The position numbers and the translations under genes were made by a program. Under the pieces are notes generated by a model that saw only the letters and a program-made list of their open reading frames with translations, was not told where the DNA came from and ran no database searches. From positions 404-48,799 of the forward strand of contig MNWN01000039.1 of the NCBI GenBank assembly GCA_001872545.1: 48,396 nt of DNA, read 5' to 3'. Shown piece by piece: positions 17,246-27,600 of this stretch. Origin of the DNA: Parcubacteria group bacterium CG1_02_58_44 (lineage in GTDB: Bacteria; Patescibacteriota; Patescibacteriia; SG8-24). Position 1 is the first letter of the stretch; every line of letters begins with the position of its first letter.

Positions 17246-18031
17246 ATGATCGGAGTATTCGATTCAGGACTGGGCGGACTGACCGTGGTGAGGGAAATTT
17301 GGCGGCAGTTGCCGGGGCGCGGTGTGGTCTATCTGGGCGACACGGCCCGGACGCCGTACGGCACCAAAAGTCGACGCCTGATTCAGGGGTATTCCCTGCA
17401 GGATGCCGATTTTCTGATTTCCAAGGGCGCGAAGGTGATAGTCGTGGCCTGCAACACTGCTTCAGCTCAGGCAGTCGAAACCTTGCGTCGTCATGTGGAC
17501 GTGCCGGTTTTCGAGGTGGTCACGCCGGCAGTAAACAGCGCCGCGGCCCTGACCAGCGGTCGGGTGGGCGTGATCGGCACGCGCGGTACGGTGCGGAGCG
17601 GAGTCTATGAGCGCAAGATGAAGCGGCTGTCGCCTCGCATCAAGGTCTTTTCTTCGGCCTGTCCGCTGTTCGTGCCATTGGTCGAGGAAGGCTGGATCAA
17701 GCGTTCCGAGACCGTTTCGATTGCAAAAGAGTACCTGCGTCCGTTACGATTACGGCGGATTGACACCTTGATTTTGGGCTGTACTCACTATCCTTTCCTG
17801 CGTTCGGTCATCCGTCAGGCGGTCGGTTCCGAGATCAGGCTGATCGATCCGGCCCACGACACGGTGGCCGAGCTCGCCGTCTACCTGAAGCAGCATCCCG
17901 AACTCGACGCGGTTCTTCGCATCAAACGCGGCACCTCGATCTATGTGAGCGATCTGACCGAACATTTCGCCTCTCTCGCCAGAGACTGGCTCGGACGCAG
18001 GCTTCGCGTCAGGTCAGCTGAGGTCGGTTAA
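17246..18031 (+). CDS. murI: Glutamate racemase
   Basis: MurI supplies D-glutamate for peptidoglycan. The protein starts with the characteristic IGVFDSGLGGLTV. The two catalytic cysteines lie in VACNTAS (C69) and LGCTHYP (C179), and the DTARTPYG loop is present. The length of 261 residues is normal. Its presence means the organism makes, or at least finishes, its own peptidoglycan, which matters for reading the wall hydrolases at 4.7-8 kb. rseP starts 9 bases after the stop, so the two are probably co-transcribed. Confidence 0.96.
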   Translation: MIGVFDSGLGGLTVVREIWRQLPGRGVVYLGDTARTPYGTKSRRLIQGYSLQDADFLISKGAKVIVVACNTASAQAVETLRRHVDVPVFEVVTPAVNSAAALTSGRVGVIGTRGTVRSGVYERKMKRLSPRIKVFSSACPLFVPLVEEGWIKRSETVSIAKEYLRPLRLRRIDTLILGCTHYPFLRSVIRQAVGSEIRLIDPAHDTVAELAVYLKQHPELDAVLRIKRGTSIYVSDLTEHFASLARDWLGRRLRVRSAEVG

Positions 18032-18040
18032 CGAATATTT

Positions 18041-19156
18041 ATGCTCGGAGCAGTCATCATCTTTGTCGTCATTCTGTCGTTGGCGGTGTTCGTCCACGAG
18101 TGCGGACATTTTTTCTTTGCCCGGAAGTTCGGAGTGAAGGTCGAGGAATTCGGCTTCGGGTTTCCACCTCGTATCTACGGCTTCAAGCGCGGCGGAACGA
18201 TCTATTCAGTGAACGCCATTCCGGTCGGCGGCTTCGTCCGTCTGAAGGGGGAGTCGGGGAACAGTCGGGACAGGGACAGCTTCAGCAGCCAGTCGGTAGC
18301 CAAGCGGGCCGTCATCATCGGCGCCGGAGTGGTCATGAACGCGCTTTTGGCCTGGGTGCTGTTTACGGTCGGCTGCCTGTTCGGCCTGCCGCAGGTCGTA
18401 GGGGATGGCGCTGACCTGCCGGCCGGAGTCCGCGTCTCCGACCAGAGAGTCCATGTCGTGCAGGTATTGGAAGGATCGCCGGCCGACGAGGCGGGGATCA
18501 GGTCCGGGGACATCATCGTTTCGGCTGACGGTCGGTCGCTGGTCGCCGTGGCGGAGCTTTCGGCCCTGACCGGACAGACTGACAGTGCCGGCCTGATGTT
18601 GGCGCTCGATCGTGACGGCGAGACCGTCGAGGTCCGGGCTACACCGACCGTCCTACCGTCCGGACAGACCGGCATCGGCGTTCAGTTGGTCGAGACCGGT
18701 CTGGTCTCCTATCCTTTTTATCTCGCGCCGCTGCAGGGGCTGTACGTGACCGCAAGCTACACCTACGAGATCGCGTCGGTCTTCGTGCAGATCGTCGGTG
18801 ATCTGGTTACGGTTGGACATCCGTCGGTCGACGTTTCCGGACCGATCGGTATCGCCGTCATCACCGGAGAGGTGGCCAAGTTCGGCTTCCTGTACCTGCT
18901 GCAGTTCACCGCCCTGCTTTCCATTAACCTCGGCGTTCTGAACGTCTTGCCTCTGCCGGCGCTCGACGGCGGCCGGTTGCTTTTCCTGCTGATCGAGAGG
19001 CTGCGCGGTCGGTCGGTCGGCGCACGCATCGAAGGCCTGATCCATAACGTCGGCTTTCTCCTGCTGATGGTCATGGTCGTCGTCATAACTTACGGCGACG
19101 TGATAAAGTTCGGCGATCAGATACTTCAGTCAATTTCCGGCGCTTTTTCCGGCTAA
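18041..19156 (+). CDS. rseP: Site-2 intramembrane zinc protease (RseP/RasP type)
   Basis: An M50 protease that cuts membrane-embedded substrates such as anti-sigma factors. HECGH at residues 19-23 lies in the first membrane helix. One PDZ domain occupies about 130-210 (from VLEGSPADEAGIRSGDIIVS). The third zinc ligand is in LPLPALDGGRLLF near the C-terminus, followed by a final membrane helix. One PDZ domain and 371 residues is the Gram-positive/compact form, compared with two PDZ domains in E. coli RseP. It lies in the murI-rseP-pheS-pheT run, five bases before pheS. Confidence 0.95.
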   Translation: MLGAVIIFVVILSLAVFVHECGHFFFARKFGVKVEEFGFGFPPRIYGFKRGGTIYSVNAIPVGGFVRLKGESGNSRDRDSFSSQSVAKRAVIIGAGVVMNALLAWVLFTVGCLFGLPQVVGDGADLPAGVRVSDQRVHVVQVLEGSPADEAGIRSGDIIVSADGRSLVAVAELSALTGQTDSAGLMLALDRDGETVEVRATPTVLPSGQTGIGVQLVETGLVSYPFYLAPLQGLYVTASYTYEIASVFVQIVGDLVTVGHPSVDVSGPIGIAVITGEVAKFGFLYLLQFTALLSINLGVLNVLPLPALDGGRLLFLLIERLRGRSVGARIEGLIHNVGFLLLMVMVVVITYGDVIKFGDQILQSISGAFSG

Positions 19157-19161
19157 AACTT

Positions 19162-20223
19162 ATGAAGGACAAGCTGCTCAAACTCAAGGATAAGATAACG
19201 AAAGCCGTCGTCGGGGCATCGAACCTGTCCGATCTCGAGGCGGTCGAGGTCTTCAACCTGGGCCGCAAGAGCGAGTTCAGTCAGGCCATGAAGGAGCTGG
19301 GCGGACTGTCCGAAGGCGAACGGCGGGAGATCGGTCGGCTGGCCAACGAGGTCAAGCAGGAGATCGATGCAGCCGTCGGACGCCGTCGGCTGGAGCTGCA
19401 GCGGGCCAGGTTCGCCTCGCTGGCCGACCAGGATCGGATCGACGTGACCGTTCCCGGGGTCGAACCGCCGAAGGGCCATCTGCATCTCACCACCCAGGCC
19501 ATCGATGACATCGTCGGCATTTTTTCTCGGCTGGGCTTCACTCGGGTCAGGCATCCGGAGGTCGAATGGGACTGGTTTACCTTCGAGTCGCTCAACATGC
19601 CGCCCGACCATCCGGCCCGCGACGAATGGGAGACGTTCTTCGTCGACGCGCCGTCGCACCGCAAGCTGGGCAAGATGGTGCTGACGCCGCATACCACCTC
19701 CGGCAGTGCGCGTGAGCTGAAGAAGGGACGGCTGCCGATTCGCATGATCAACATCTCGAAGACCTACCGTCGGCAGATCGACGTATCGCATACGCCCATG
19801 TTCCACCAGTTCGAGGGACTGCTCGTCGACCGCGGTGTGACGGTCACCCATCTCAAGGGAGTGCTCGACCATTTCGCCCACGAGTTTTTCGGTCCGGACC
19901 GCCGGACGCGCCTGCGTCCTTTCCATTTCCGTTTTACCGAACCGAGCTTCGAAGTCGACATCAGCTGCGGCATCTGCGGCGGCACCGGTCGGCTGGAGGG
20001 CGGGTCCAAGTGCCGTCTGTGCAAGGAGGGCTGGCTGGAGCTGGGCGGCGCCGGCATGCTGCATCCTAACGTGCTCAAGGCCGGCGGCGTGGATCCGGAC
20101 GAGTATTCGGCCCTGGCTTTCGGTTGGGGAGTGGAGCGGACCATGATGATGCGTTCGGGCATCATGGTGGACGACATTCGTGTCCTGTACCGGAGCGATT
20201 TCCGGTTCCTGAATCAGTTTTGA
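19162..20223 (+). CDS. pheS: Phenylalanyl-tRNA synthetase alpha subunit
   Basis: The catalytic subunit of the heterotetrameric PheRS. The N-terminal helical tRNA-binding arm spans about residues 1-85. Class II motifs follow: motif 2 around RPFHFRFTEPSFEVDISC and motif 3 GWGVERTMMMR near the end. Between them is a small cysteine cluster, C-G-I-C followed after 13 residues by C-R-L-C (about 272-292), which probably binds zinc; a similar knuckle occurs in PheS of some other bacteria. The length of 353 residues is usual. pheT begins 11 bases after the stop. Confidence 0.96.
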   Translation: MKDKLLKLKDKITKAVVGASNLSDLEAVEVFNLGRKSEFSQAMKELGGLSEGERREIGRLANEVKQEIDAAVGRRRLELQRARFASLADQDRIDVTVPGVEPPKGHLHLTTQAIDDIVGIFSRLGFTRVRHPEVEWDWFTFESLNMPPDHPARDEWETFFVDAPSHRKLGKMVLTPHTTSGSARELKKGRLPIRMINISKTYRRQIDVSHTPMFHQFEGLLVDRGVTVTHLKGVLDHFAHEFFGPDRRTRLRPFHFRFTEPSFEVDISCGICGGTGRLEGGSKCRLCKEGWLELGGAGMLHPNVLKAGGVDPDEYSALAFGWGVERTMMMRSGIMVDDIRVLYRSDFRFLNQF

Positions 20224-20234
20224 ATCGACCACCT

Positions 20235-22664
20235 ATGAACATGCTTGTCTCGTACAACTGGATCAGGGAATTCGTCGGACTGAAGGAATCACCGGAGGAT
20301 TTTGCGCGCCGCATTTCTCTGTCCGGTCCGTCGGTCGAGAGGCTGTATCCGCAGGGTTCGCAGTTCGACGGCATGGTCATCGGACGTATCGTCGAGGTCA
20401 AGCCCCATCCGAACGCCGACAAGCTGAAGATCGCCGTGACCGACCTGGGGACCGAGAGGTCGAATATCGTCTGCGGAGGCAGCAACCTGACTGTGGACAT
20501 GAAGGTGGTGGTGGCACTGTCCGGCGCGATGGTGCGCTGGCACGGCAGCGGCGAGCCGGTTCGTCTGGAGTCGACCGAGATTCGCGGTGTCAGGAGCGAC
20601 GGCATGATCTGTGGAGCCAATGAGATCGGTCTGGAGGAGGCCTTTCCGCATGCCGAGCGCGAAATACTGGACATGAGCTGGTGCAAGGCCAAGCCGGGCA
20701 CCCGTCTGGCCAAGGCACTTGACCTGGACGACACGGTTTTCGATATTGAAGTGACGACCAACCGGCCGGACGCGTTTTCCGCGGTCGGCCTGGCCCGCGA
20801 GGCGGCGGCTATCTTCGAGGTTCCGTTTCTTCACAAGGAGGCGCTGGTCCCGTCGTTGGCCAAGTCGGTCGATCCGCTGCCGCTGACCGTCCTGAACGAC
20901 GAACTCAAGCTCTGTACTCGCTATCAGGCCGTGGTCATGGACGGGATCGAGGTCGGTCCGTCGCCCTGGTGGCTGAAGAGTCGGCTGCATCTGGCCGGCA
21001 TCCGGTCGATCAACAACGTCGTGGACATCACCAACTACGTGATGCTGGAGCTGGGCCAGCCCATGCACGCCTTCGACTACGACACCCTGACCGGCAACAC
21101 CATCCGCATCCGTCAGGCCAGGCCCAAGGAGTCGATCAGGCTGCTCGACGGCAGTCAGAAGTCCCTGGCGGCGTCGCATCTGGTGATCGCCGACGAGGAC
21201 AAGCCGATCGCCGTGGCCGGAGTGATGGGCGGCGAGGATACCGGCGTGACGGATCGGACTAAGCGGATCGTGTTTGAGGCGGCGACCTTCGATCCGGTCT
21301 CCGTGCGACGGACCGGCCGTGACCTGGACCTGCGTTCCGATTCGTCGCTGCGGTTCGAGAAGGGACTGCCCGAGGAACAGACCCAGACCGCACTGGCGCG
21401 GGCGATCGAACTGTGTCAGAAGGTAGCCTGCGGCCGGATGGTCAGCACGGTTTTCGACCTGCGCAGCACGCCGCACAAGAAGGTCAAGTACTCGTTCCGT
21501 CCGGAACGCGCCGAGCAGCTCATCGGAGTGAAGGTTCCGACCGTCCGCATGGTCAAGATCCTAAAGTCGCTCGGTTTCGGCGTGACCAGGCGTTCGCCCT
21601 TCAGGAAGGGGAAGGCCCTCTATGACGTCGAGGTGCCGTACTGGCGTGTCCGTGACATTGAGGGCGAGCGGGACTTTGCCGAGGAGATCGCCCGGATTTA
21701 CGGCTACTCTAACCTGCCGTCCGAGATTCCGAACGGCGAGCTGCCGGTCGACCCGGTCGACCCGGTTCTTCTGTCCGAGGGACAGCTCAAGCGGTTTTTC
21801 GCCTCGTTGGGCTTCACTGAAATTTTGAATTACTCGCTCGTATCGTCGGAACTGCTGGCCAAGGCCGGCTACGATGCCAAGGACTGCCTCCGGCTGTCCA
21901 ATCCGCTGTCGTCCGATTTCGAGTTTTTGCGTCCGTCGCTCATTCCTGGCCTGCTCGAGACAGTCAACGAAAACAGCGGTTTGTTTCCGGACGGTGAGGT
22001 GTTCGAGATAAGTAACGTCTACATCAAGAATGCCGGGGCCAATTTGCCGGACGAGCGGCTGGTGGTACTGCTGGCCGCCTACGGTCCGGACGACGACGGC
22101 GACCGCCTTTTCCGTCGGGTCAAGGGCGTACTGGAGGCCGAATTCGGGGTCATGCACCGTCGAGTGGAGATGTGTCGGGAGGTCTCCGTCGAAAGTCGGC
22201 TGTGGAATCCCGGACGGACGGTGGACCTGTATGTCGGCGATACCGCCATTGGCACCCTGGGCGAGATACATCCCGAGGTTCTCGAGTCGTTCGGTATCGA
22301 CGGACGTGTCTGTACGGCCGAATTCGACCTGTCTGTCCTGGTTGGCGCGGCGGCGACGGAAACCAGATATCAGCCCATCCCGCTGTTCCCGCCAATCCGT
22401 CGTGACCTGTCAGTGATCGTACCGGAAGCGGTCGAGTACGGTGCCGTAGAGACGGCGATCAGCGGCGTTTCGGACGTGCTGCGCGAGATACGGCTGTTTG
22501 ACATCTATGCCGGAGAGGGGATTCCCGACGGTCACAAGAGCTTTTCGCTGCATCTGACCTTCCGTCACGACGACCGGACCTTGACCGCCGAGGAGATCGA
22601 CGGCGAGGTCGGAAAGATCGTCAAGTTGCTGGCCGGCAAGCTTCAGGCCAGATTGAGGGACTGA
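20235..22664 (+). CDS. pheT: Phenylalanyl-tRNA synthetase beta subunit
   Basis: The structural and editing subunit partnering PheS. From the chosen start (MNMLVSYNWIREF) the order is: the N-terminal domain, an OB-fold tRNA-binding domain (VKPHPNADKLKIA, about residues 50-150), the B3/B4 editing region (around RSINNVVDITNYVMLELGQP), B5, the catalytic-like core, and the C-terminal anticodon-binding domain (FPPIRRDLSV to the end). The length of 809 residues is normal. The frame is open further upstream inside pheS, but that part is not family sequence; an ATG two codons later (20241) is also possible. The operon ends at the hairpin 22696-22729. Confidence 0.96.
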   Translation: MNMLVSYNWIREFVGLKESPEDFARRISLSGPSVERLYPQGSQFDGMVIGRIVEVKPHPNADKLKIAVTDLGTERSNIVCGGSNLTVDMKVVVALSGAMVRWHGSGEPVRLESTEIRGVRSDGMICGANEIGLEEAFPHAEREILDMSWCKAKPGTRLAKALDLDDTVFDIEVTTNRPDAFSAVGLAREAAAIFEVPFLHKEALVPSLAKSVDPLPLTVLNDELKLCTRYQAVVMDGIEVGPSPWWLKSRLHLAGIRSINNVVDITNYVMLELGQPMHAFDYDTLTGNTIRIRQARPKESIRLLDGSQKSLAASHLVIADEDKPIAVAGVMGGEDTGVTDRTKRIVFEAATFDPVSVRRTGRDLDLRSDSSLRFEKGLPEEQTQTALARAIELCQKVACGRMVSTVFDLRSTPHKKVKYSFRPERAEQLIGVKVPTVRMVKILKSLGFGVTRRSPFRKGKALYDVEVPYWRVRDIEGERDFAEEIARIYGYSNLPSEIPNGELPVDPVDPVLLSEGQLKRFFASLGFTEILNYSLVSSELLAKAGYDAKDCLRLSNPLSSDFEFLRPSLIPGLLETVNENSGLFPDGEVFEISNVYIKNAGANLPDERLVVLLAAYGPDDDGDRLFRRVKGVLEAEFGVMHRRVEMCREVSVESRLWNPGRTVDLYVGDTAIGTLGEIHPEVLESFGIDGRVCTAEFDLSVLVGAAATETRYQPIPLFPPIRRDLSVIVPEAVEYGAVETAISGVSDVLREIRLFDIYAGEGIPDGHKSFSLHLTFRHDDRTLTAEEIDGEVGKIVKLLAGKLQARLRD

Positions 22665-22695
22665 TCGAATTACGTTTTGGTTTTATGAAAGAGAG

Positions 22696-22729
22696 TCCGG
22701 CGGGCGCATTGCCTGCCGGATTTATTTTG
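22696..22729 (+). terminator. Terminator of the murI-rseP-pheST run
   Basis: TCCGGCGGGC pairs with GCCTGCCGGA (one G-U pair) and is followed by TTTATTTTGT. Confidence 0.85.
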
Positions 22730-22780
22730 TGGCTTTTGGTCATGTCGAACCGGCTTTCTCTTAGCCCCACGGCTAACAAT

Positions 22781-22790
22781 CTGCTATAGT
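22781..22790 (+). promoter_or_regulatory. Extended -10 promoter for the 22823 gene
   Basis: TGC-TATAGT at 22782-22790 with a weak -35 TTAGCC about 18 bases upstream. It lies just after the pheT terminator. Confidence 0.5.
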
Positions 22791-22822
22791 TACAATCGAT
22801 AACAAATTATTTTTGTACCTTT

Positions 22823-23131
22823 ATGCTTATTGAGTCCAGCAAAGACCTTCTCTACATGGTTCTGGCCTTCAGCGTTCTTTGGCTGACGGTCTTTCTGTCG
22901 TGGCTTCTCTACTACGTCATCGCTATCGTTCGTGACACCGAGTCGCTGGTGTGGCAGGTTCGCGGTGCGGTGGAGAAGGTCGAGGACTTCGCCAGGTCGG
23001 CGCATGACAAGATGGAACGTTCGGCCGCATCGTTCACGCTGGTGGCCCAGGCAGTCAGGGAACTGATCAGCTGGGGCATTCAGGAACGGGCCAAGGGAGC
23101 CCTGAAGAAGAAAAAGGCCGTCAAGAAGTGA
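22823..23131 (+). CDS. Small membrane protein with coiled-coil tail
   Basis: A 102-residue protein. An N-terminal hydrophobic region (about residues 9-34, very rich in L, V and W) forms one membrane helix or a hairpin. A long amphipathic helix follows (RGAVEKVEDFARSAHDKM...) and then a basic Lys-rich tail. The layout resembles DUF948/YtxH-type proteins, but I cannot assign a family. It would sit in the cytoplasmic membrane with the charged tail inside. It has its own promoter and terminator. Confidence 0.7.
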   Translation: MLIESSKDLLYMVLAFSVLWLTVFLSWLLYYVIAIVRDTESLVWQVRGAVEKVEDFARSAHDKMERSAASFTLVAQAVRELISWGIQERAKGALKKKKAVKK

Positions 23132-23152
23132 CGGTCTGCTGTACGGAAAAAT

Positions 23153-23182
23153 AGAGGCGGCTTCTGCCGTCTCTTTGCTTTA
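23153..23182 (+). terminator. Terminator after the 22823 gene
   Basis: AGAGGCGGC (23153-23161) pairs with GCCGTCTCT (23166-23174, one G-U pair) over the loop TTCT, followed by TTGCTTTA. Confidence 0.75.
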
Positions 23183-23230
23183 GGTAGTTTTTCGGGGAGT
23201 TTCTTCCTGAAGGCGACATCTTCAAAGGAC

Positions 23231-23259
23231 TTGAAAGCCGGCTGGACAACGACTAACGT
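23231..23259 (+). promoter_or_regulatory. Promoter for the 23295 gene
   Basis: TTGAAA, 17 bases, TAACGT; the ATG follows 35 bases later. Confidence 0.5.
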
Positions 23260-23294
23260 AATGGTGGTTGGTGACTTAACTAAACTTTCGTTCT

Positions 23295-24443
23295 ATGTCG
23301 GAAAGGTATTTGGAGATCGAATCTGAATTACGGTCGTCGTTTAGTTTTAGGGAACAGATGACAAGGCTCGTTCGAGAGAAGTTTCCGGAGTACGAGTCTT
23401 TTACTGCGGAGCAGCAGGATCGGATGGATTCGGAAAAGGCAAGGCGTGATGCGGCTGTTTTGTCATCGGACGTGACAGACCTGCTGCATGAATATGGGAT
23501 TAGCCAGAAGTTTTTGGATCGTCTGATTGAGGTAAATCAGGAACAGGCATTTGCCGATCAGTCTGACGGAACAGAAAGTGAATCTCGGAGTAGAGTTTTC
23601 GTACTTTCGGTGGATAGTCATTTTTCCGCCGACATGCGCCTGCCGGACGGTTACGGCTATAAGGGTGGTGCGGCTCGGGTCTTGCTGGAAAGGGCTTTGG
23701 GTATAGATGTGTCAGGTCAGCCACGTGACTTGGATGTAATTCGTTTGTCTTGGCGGAAGCCAGAAAAAGATTTGGATGTCCAGGTCGGATATGAATTTAT
23801 GCCCGATGACATGGAGACCGGAAACGGTGTCGAGGTTATTGGTGACGAATGGGAATATTTTGACAGTCGTGATCTGACTCTCAACCAGGTTTGGGCCAAT
23901 GACACGGAAATTCGGCTGACTGAGGCCTGTCTGTTGGATACGGTTCGGCATATTCTTCGACCGACTGAGTATGAACGTCGACAGAAGGTGTCGAAACATG
24001 ACGGTGCAGAGGTAGGCAACAAGATGATGGCCAAAATGATTCGTCTGTACGTCGATTTGGTTGAACAGTACGGTTATGCCGAGTTGATTGGTCTGGACGT
24101 CTGGATGGTCGAGTCAAGCTTCATTTCTCCTTTTTGGCTGGCAGTTAATTTGGATCGGGCTTTTGAAAACGGAACGGCAGACCAGTTTTTCTCCGAGATT
24201 AAGAGGTTGAGACAGGTTCCGGATAAGGTTAAATCGGCTGAAGAGGCCGGCGTTTACCTTTTGAGGCTGATGAGTCAAAGTGATTTTTATTTCCGAAACG
24301 CACCGATTGAACAGTACGAATACGAGAACCTTCTGGATGAAACGACAGGAGTGACTATTTTTCCGTTCTCGAAAGAGGATGGTGAACTCGATGAGTACGA
24401 CATTCTGCCGTTTAGTTTGGGGCACGGACGCGGTCGGGGTTGA
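23295..24443 (+). CDS. Possible nucleotidyltransferase-fold protein, 382 aa
   Basis: I do not recognise a named family. About residues 118-150 read YGYKGGAARVLLERALGI...RDLDVIRL. The GG followed by an alpha helix and then D-x-D is the signature of the Pol-beta nucleotidyltransferase fold, as in CCA-adding and poly(A) polymerases (GGAVRD...DxD), so nucleotide transfer to RNA or protein is a possible role. The N-terminal ~90 residues are helical and acidic. The C-terminal half is helical and ends in a Gly/Arg tail (GHGRGRG). Base composition is more AT-rich than neighbouring dnaE. The assignment rests on one motif only; a fold match by chance is possible. It is a single gene with its own promoter. 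Confidence 0.5.
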   Translation: MSERYLEIESELRSSFSFREQMTRLVREKFPEYESFTAEQQDRMDSEKARRDAAVLSSDVTDLLHEYGISQKFLDRLIEVNQEQAFADQSDGTESESRSRVFVLSVDSHFSADMRLPDGYGYKGGAARVLLERALGIDVSGQPRDLDVIRLSWRKPEKDLDVQVGYEFMPDDMETGNGVEVIGDEWEYFDSRDLTLNQVWANDTEIRLTEACLLDTVRHILRPTEYERRQKVSKHDGAEVGNKMMAKMIRLYVDLVEQYGYAELIGLDVWMVESSFISPFWLAVNLDRAFENGTADQFFSEIKRLRQVPDKVKSAEEAGVYLLRLMSQSDFYFRNAPIEQYEYENLLDETTGVTIFPFSKEDGELDEYDILPFSLGHGRGRG

Positions 24444-24615
24444 GGATTGGAATTAAGGTTCTTTTGTCAAGTTGTCCGCTTGTATAGGGTGGGGTAAGTT
24501 GCAACTCAACTGTCTTGAAGCGGCCATTTCATTAAGTTATGGGCGGTGAGTTGTTTACGGTATGGATCTAGCGTTATCGCCCCCTTCGTGACTCGTTGTT
24601 TGTGATCTGATCCAT

Positions 24616-27600
24616 ATGCCCTCGAAATTCGTTCATCTCCACGTCCATTCCCACTACTCGATGCTTCGGGCCCTGCCGCAGATCAAGGGTCTGGTTAAGA
24701 ACGCCAAGGATTTGGGTATGGATGCGGTGGCGCTCACCGATTACGGGGCCATGTACGGCGGGGTCGAGTTCTATCAGGCCTGCCTCAAGCAGGAGATCAA
24801 GCCGATCATCGGAATGTGCGCTTATGTGGCGCTCGACCGGCTGATCGACAAGCGGCCGCGTATCGACGACCAGAACTATCAGTTGGTGCTTTTGGCCGAG
24901 AACTTGGAGGGCTATCGCAATTTGCTGCAGCTTGCGACCGTTGCCAGCGTCGACGGCTTCTACTACCGGCCGCGCATCGACAAGGAAGTGCTGCGGAAGC
25001 ATTCGGCCGGACTGATCGGACTGTCGGGCGGATTGTCGGGCGAGATCAACAAGGCCCTGAACCTCGACGACTGGACGCGGGCCGAACGGGTCGCCCGCGA
25101 GTACGCCGACATTTTCGGTTCGGACAACTTTTTTCTGGAGATACAGGACCATCCGGAGCTCGACGAGCAGAATGCCAGGAATGAGGACCTTCGAAAGTTG
25201 TCCGTGGAAATCGGTTTGCCGCTCGTCGCCACCAAGGACGTACACTATCTCCAGCCGGACGACGCCGAGGCTCACGACGTTCTGATGTGCGTCGGCGCCG
25301 GCAAGACCGTACAGGACGATCGACGCAAGACGATGACCAACGCCGACTATTCGTTCGTTTCCGGCGAGCATATGGAGCAGGTCTTCGCCGACGTGCCCGA
25401 GGCGATTGAGAACACCCACCGTATCGCCGACCGCTGTAATGTCGAACTGGACTTGGACAAATGGTACTTTGCCGACTTCAAGATTCCGGAAGGCAAAACC
25501 TATGACGAGCAGCTGCGCGAGGAGACGATCAGGGGTATCGATGAAAAGTTTCCCGAGGTCACCGACGTCATTCGCGAACGGATGGAGTATGAGCTGGACG
25601 TCATCAAGACTAAGGGTTACGCGTCGTATTTCTTGATCGTCTCCGACTACATGAGGTTTGCCAAGAGGCAGGGGATTGCGGCCACGACCAGGGGATCGGC
25701 TGCCGGTTCGCTGGTTTCCTACGCGATCGACATCGTGCCGGTCAATCCGCTGACCTACAACCTGCCGTTCGAGCGGTTCCTCAATCCGATGCGTCCGTCC
25801 GCACCCGACATCGACGGCGACTTCGAGGACTCGCGGCGCGACGAGATGATCGCCTACGTCACCGAGAAGTATGGCCACGACAAGGTGGCGCAGATCGGGA
25901 CTTACGGCACGTTGGCCGCGCGTGGTGCGGTTCGCGACGTAGGTCGGGCGCTCGGCTTGCCCTACGCCTTCTGCGACCGGGTGGCCAAACTGGTGCCGAT
26001 GGGCAGTCAGGGGTTCGCCATGACCATCGCCCGGGCGCTCGAGGAGGAGCCGGAGCTCAAGGAACTCCATGATACCGACCCTCAGGTCAGGAAGCTGCTC
26101 GGTCTGGCCCAGAAGGTCGAGGGCAGCGCTCGCCACTGTTCGGTGCATGCGGCCGGGGTGGTGATCGCGCCGCGCCCGCTCACCGAGTACACCGCCCTGC
26201 AGAAGGAGACCGGAGGCGAGAAGCTGATCACTCAATATGACATGCACCAGGTGGAGGCGGCCGGCGTGGTCAAGATGGACTTCCTCGGCATCCGCAACCT
26301 GTCGATCTTGGGTCTGGCGGTCAAGACCATCAGGAAGACCAAGGGCATCGACATAGACATCTACGACATCCCGCTCGACGACCCCAAGACCTATGCCCTG
26401 CTGAAGCGCGGCGACACGACCGGCCTGTTCCAGCTCGGCGGTTCGGGCATGACCAAGTACCTGACCCAGCTCGAGCCGACTACGGTCACGGACATCATGG
26501 CCATGGTCGCGCTCTACCGTCCGGGTCCGATCGAGTCCATCCCCGAGTTCATTCGTCGCAAGCACGATCCGTCGCTCATCGACTATCCCGACCCGCGACT
26601 CAGGGAGGCGCTCGAGGCGAGCTACGGACTGCTGGTCTATCAGGACGACGTCATGCTTACGGCTATTACGCTCGCCGGCTACGACTGGTTGGAGGCGGAC
26701 AAGCTGCGGAAGGCCATGGGCAAAAAGATTCCGGCCGAGATGGCCAGACAGAAGGATAAGTTCATCACCGGCTGCCAGGAGTTCGGCGGACTGTCCGAGG
26801 TAAAGGCCTGGGAGCTATGGCGGCTGATTGAGCCGTTTGCGGCTTACGGTTTCAACAAGGCTCACGCCTGCAGTTATGGCATGGTGGCCTATCAGACCGC
26901 CTACCTGAAGGCCAACTGGACCGCCGAGTACATGGCGGCGCTCCTGACCTGCGAGTCGCATGACCTCGACGAGGTGGCGGTCGTCGTGCAGGAATGCGAA
27001 CGTCTCGGCATCAAGGTCCTGCCGCCGTCCGTCAACGAGTCGTTGGTCGATTTTACCTACATCGACGACCAGACCGTCCGTTTCGGGTTGCGGGCGATCA
27101 AGAACGTGGGTATCGACGTGGCTCGGGCACTCATCGACGAGCGCAAGTCGGGTGGCACCTACCGTTCGATCTCCGACATGGCCTCGAGGGTGGAGACCAA
27201 GAGCTTCAACAAGCGCGTGCTGGAGTCGCTGATCAAGGCCGGAGCCATGGACTGCCTGGGCGAGCGCAATCAGCTGTTGGCCTCGCTCGACCAGATTCTG
27301 CAGTTTAACCGCAGTGCCATGAAGGATGCAGCATCAGGTCAGAGCAACTTGTTCGCTTCTGCTCCGGTCCTGGGGCACGAGGCGTCGGTCGCGCTGCGCG
27401 AGGTTCCGCCGGCCACCAAACGCGAGAAGTTGGCTTGGGAGAGGGAACTGCTGGGGCTTTACGTCTCCGAGCATCCGTTCGCCGAATACGCTCAGGTGTT
27501 CAAGGGCCTGTTGACGTCGATCGCCGACATTCGCGGACAGAAGGGGCAGGTCGGACTCTTCCGTGTCGCCGGCAACCTGTCCGACGTGCGCGAGATATTG

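Noticed and set aside
19153-20232. Minus-strand open frame (359 codons) opposite pheS
   Set aside because: Antisense to pheS along its whole length and without recognisable domains.
20124-20234. Upstream extension of pheT within pheS
   Set aside because: The extra 37 codons overlap pheS in another frame and do not resemble PheT; the start at 20235 matches the family.
24574-26565. Long minus-strand open frame (663 codons) opposite dnaE
   Set aside because: It lies wholly antisense to a textbook dnaE, has no family motifs, and such mirror frames are expected in GC-rich genes.
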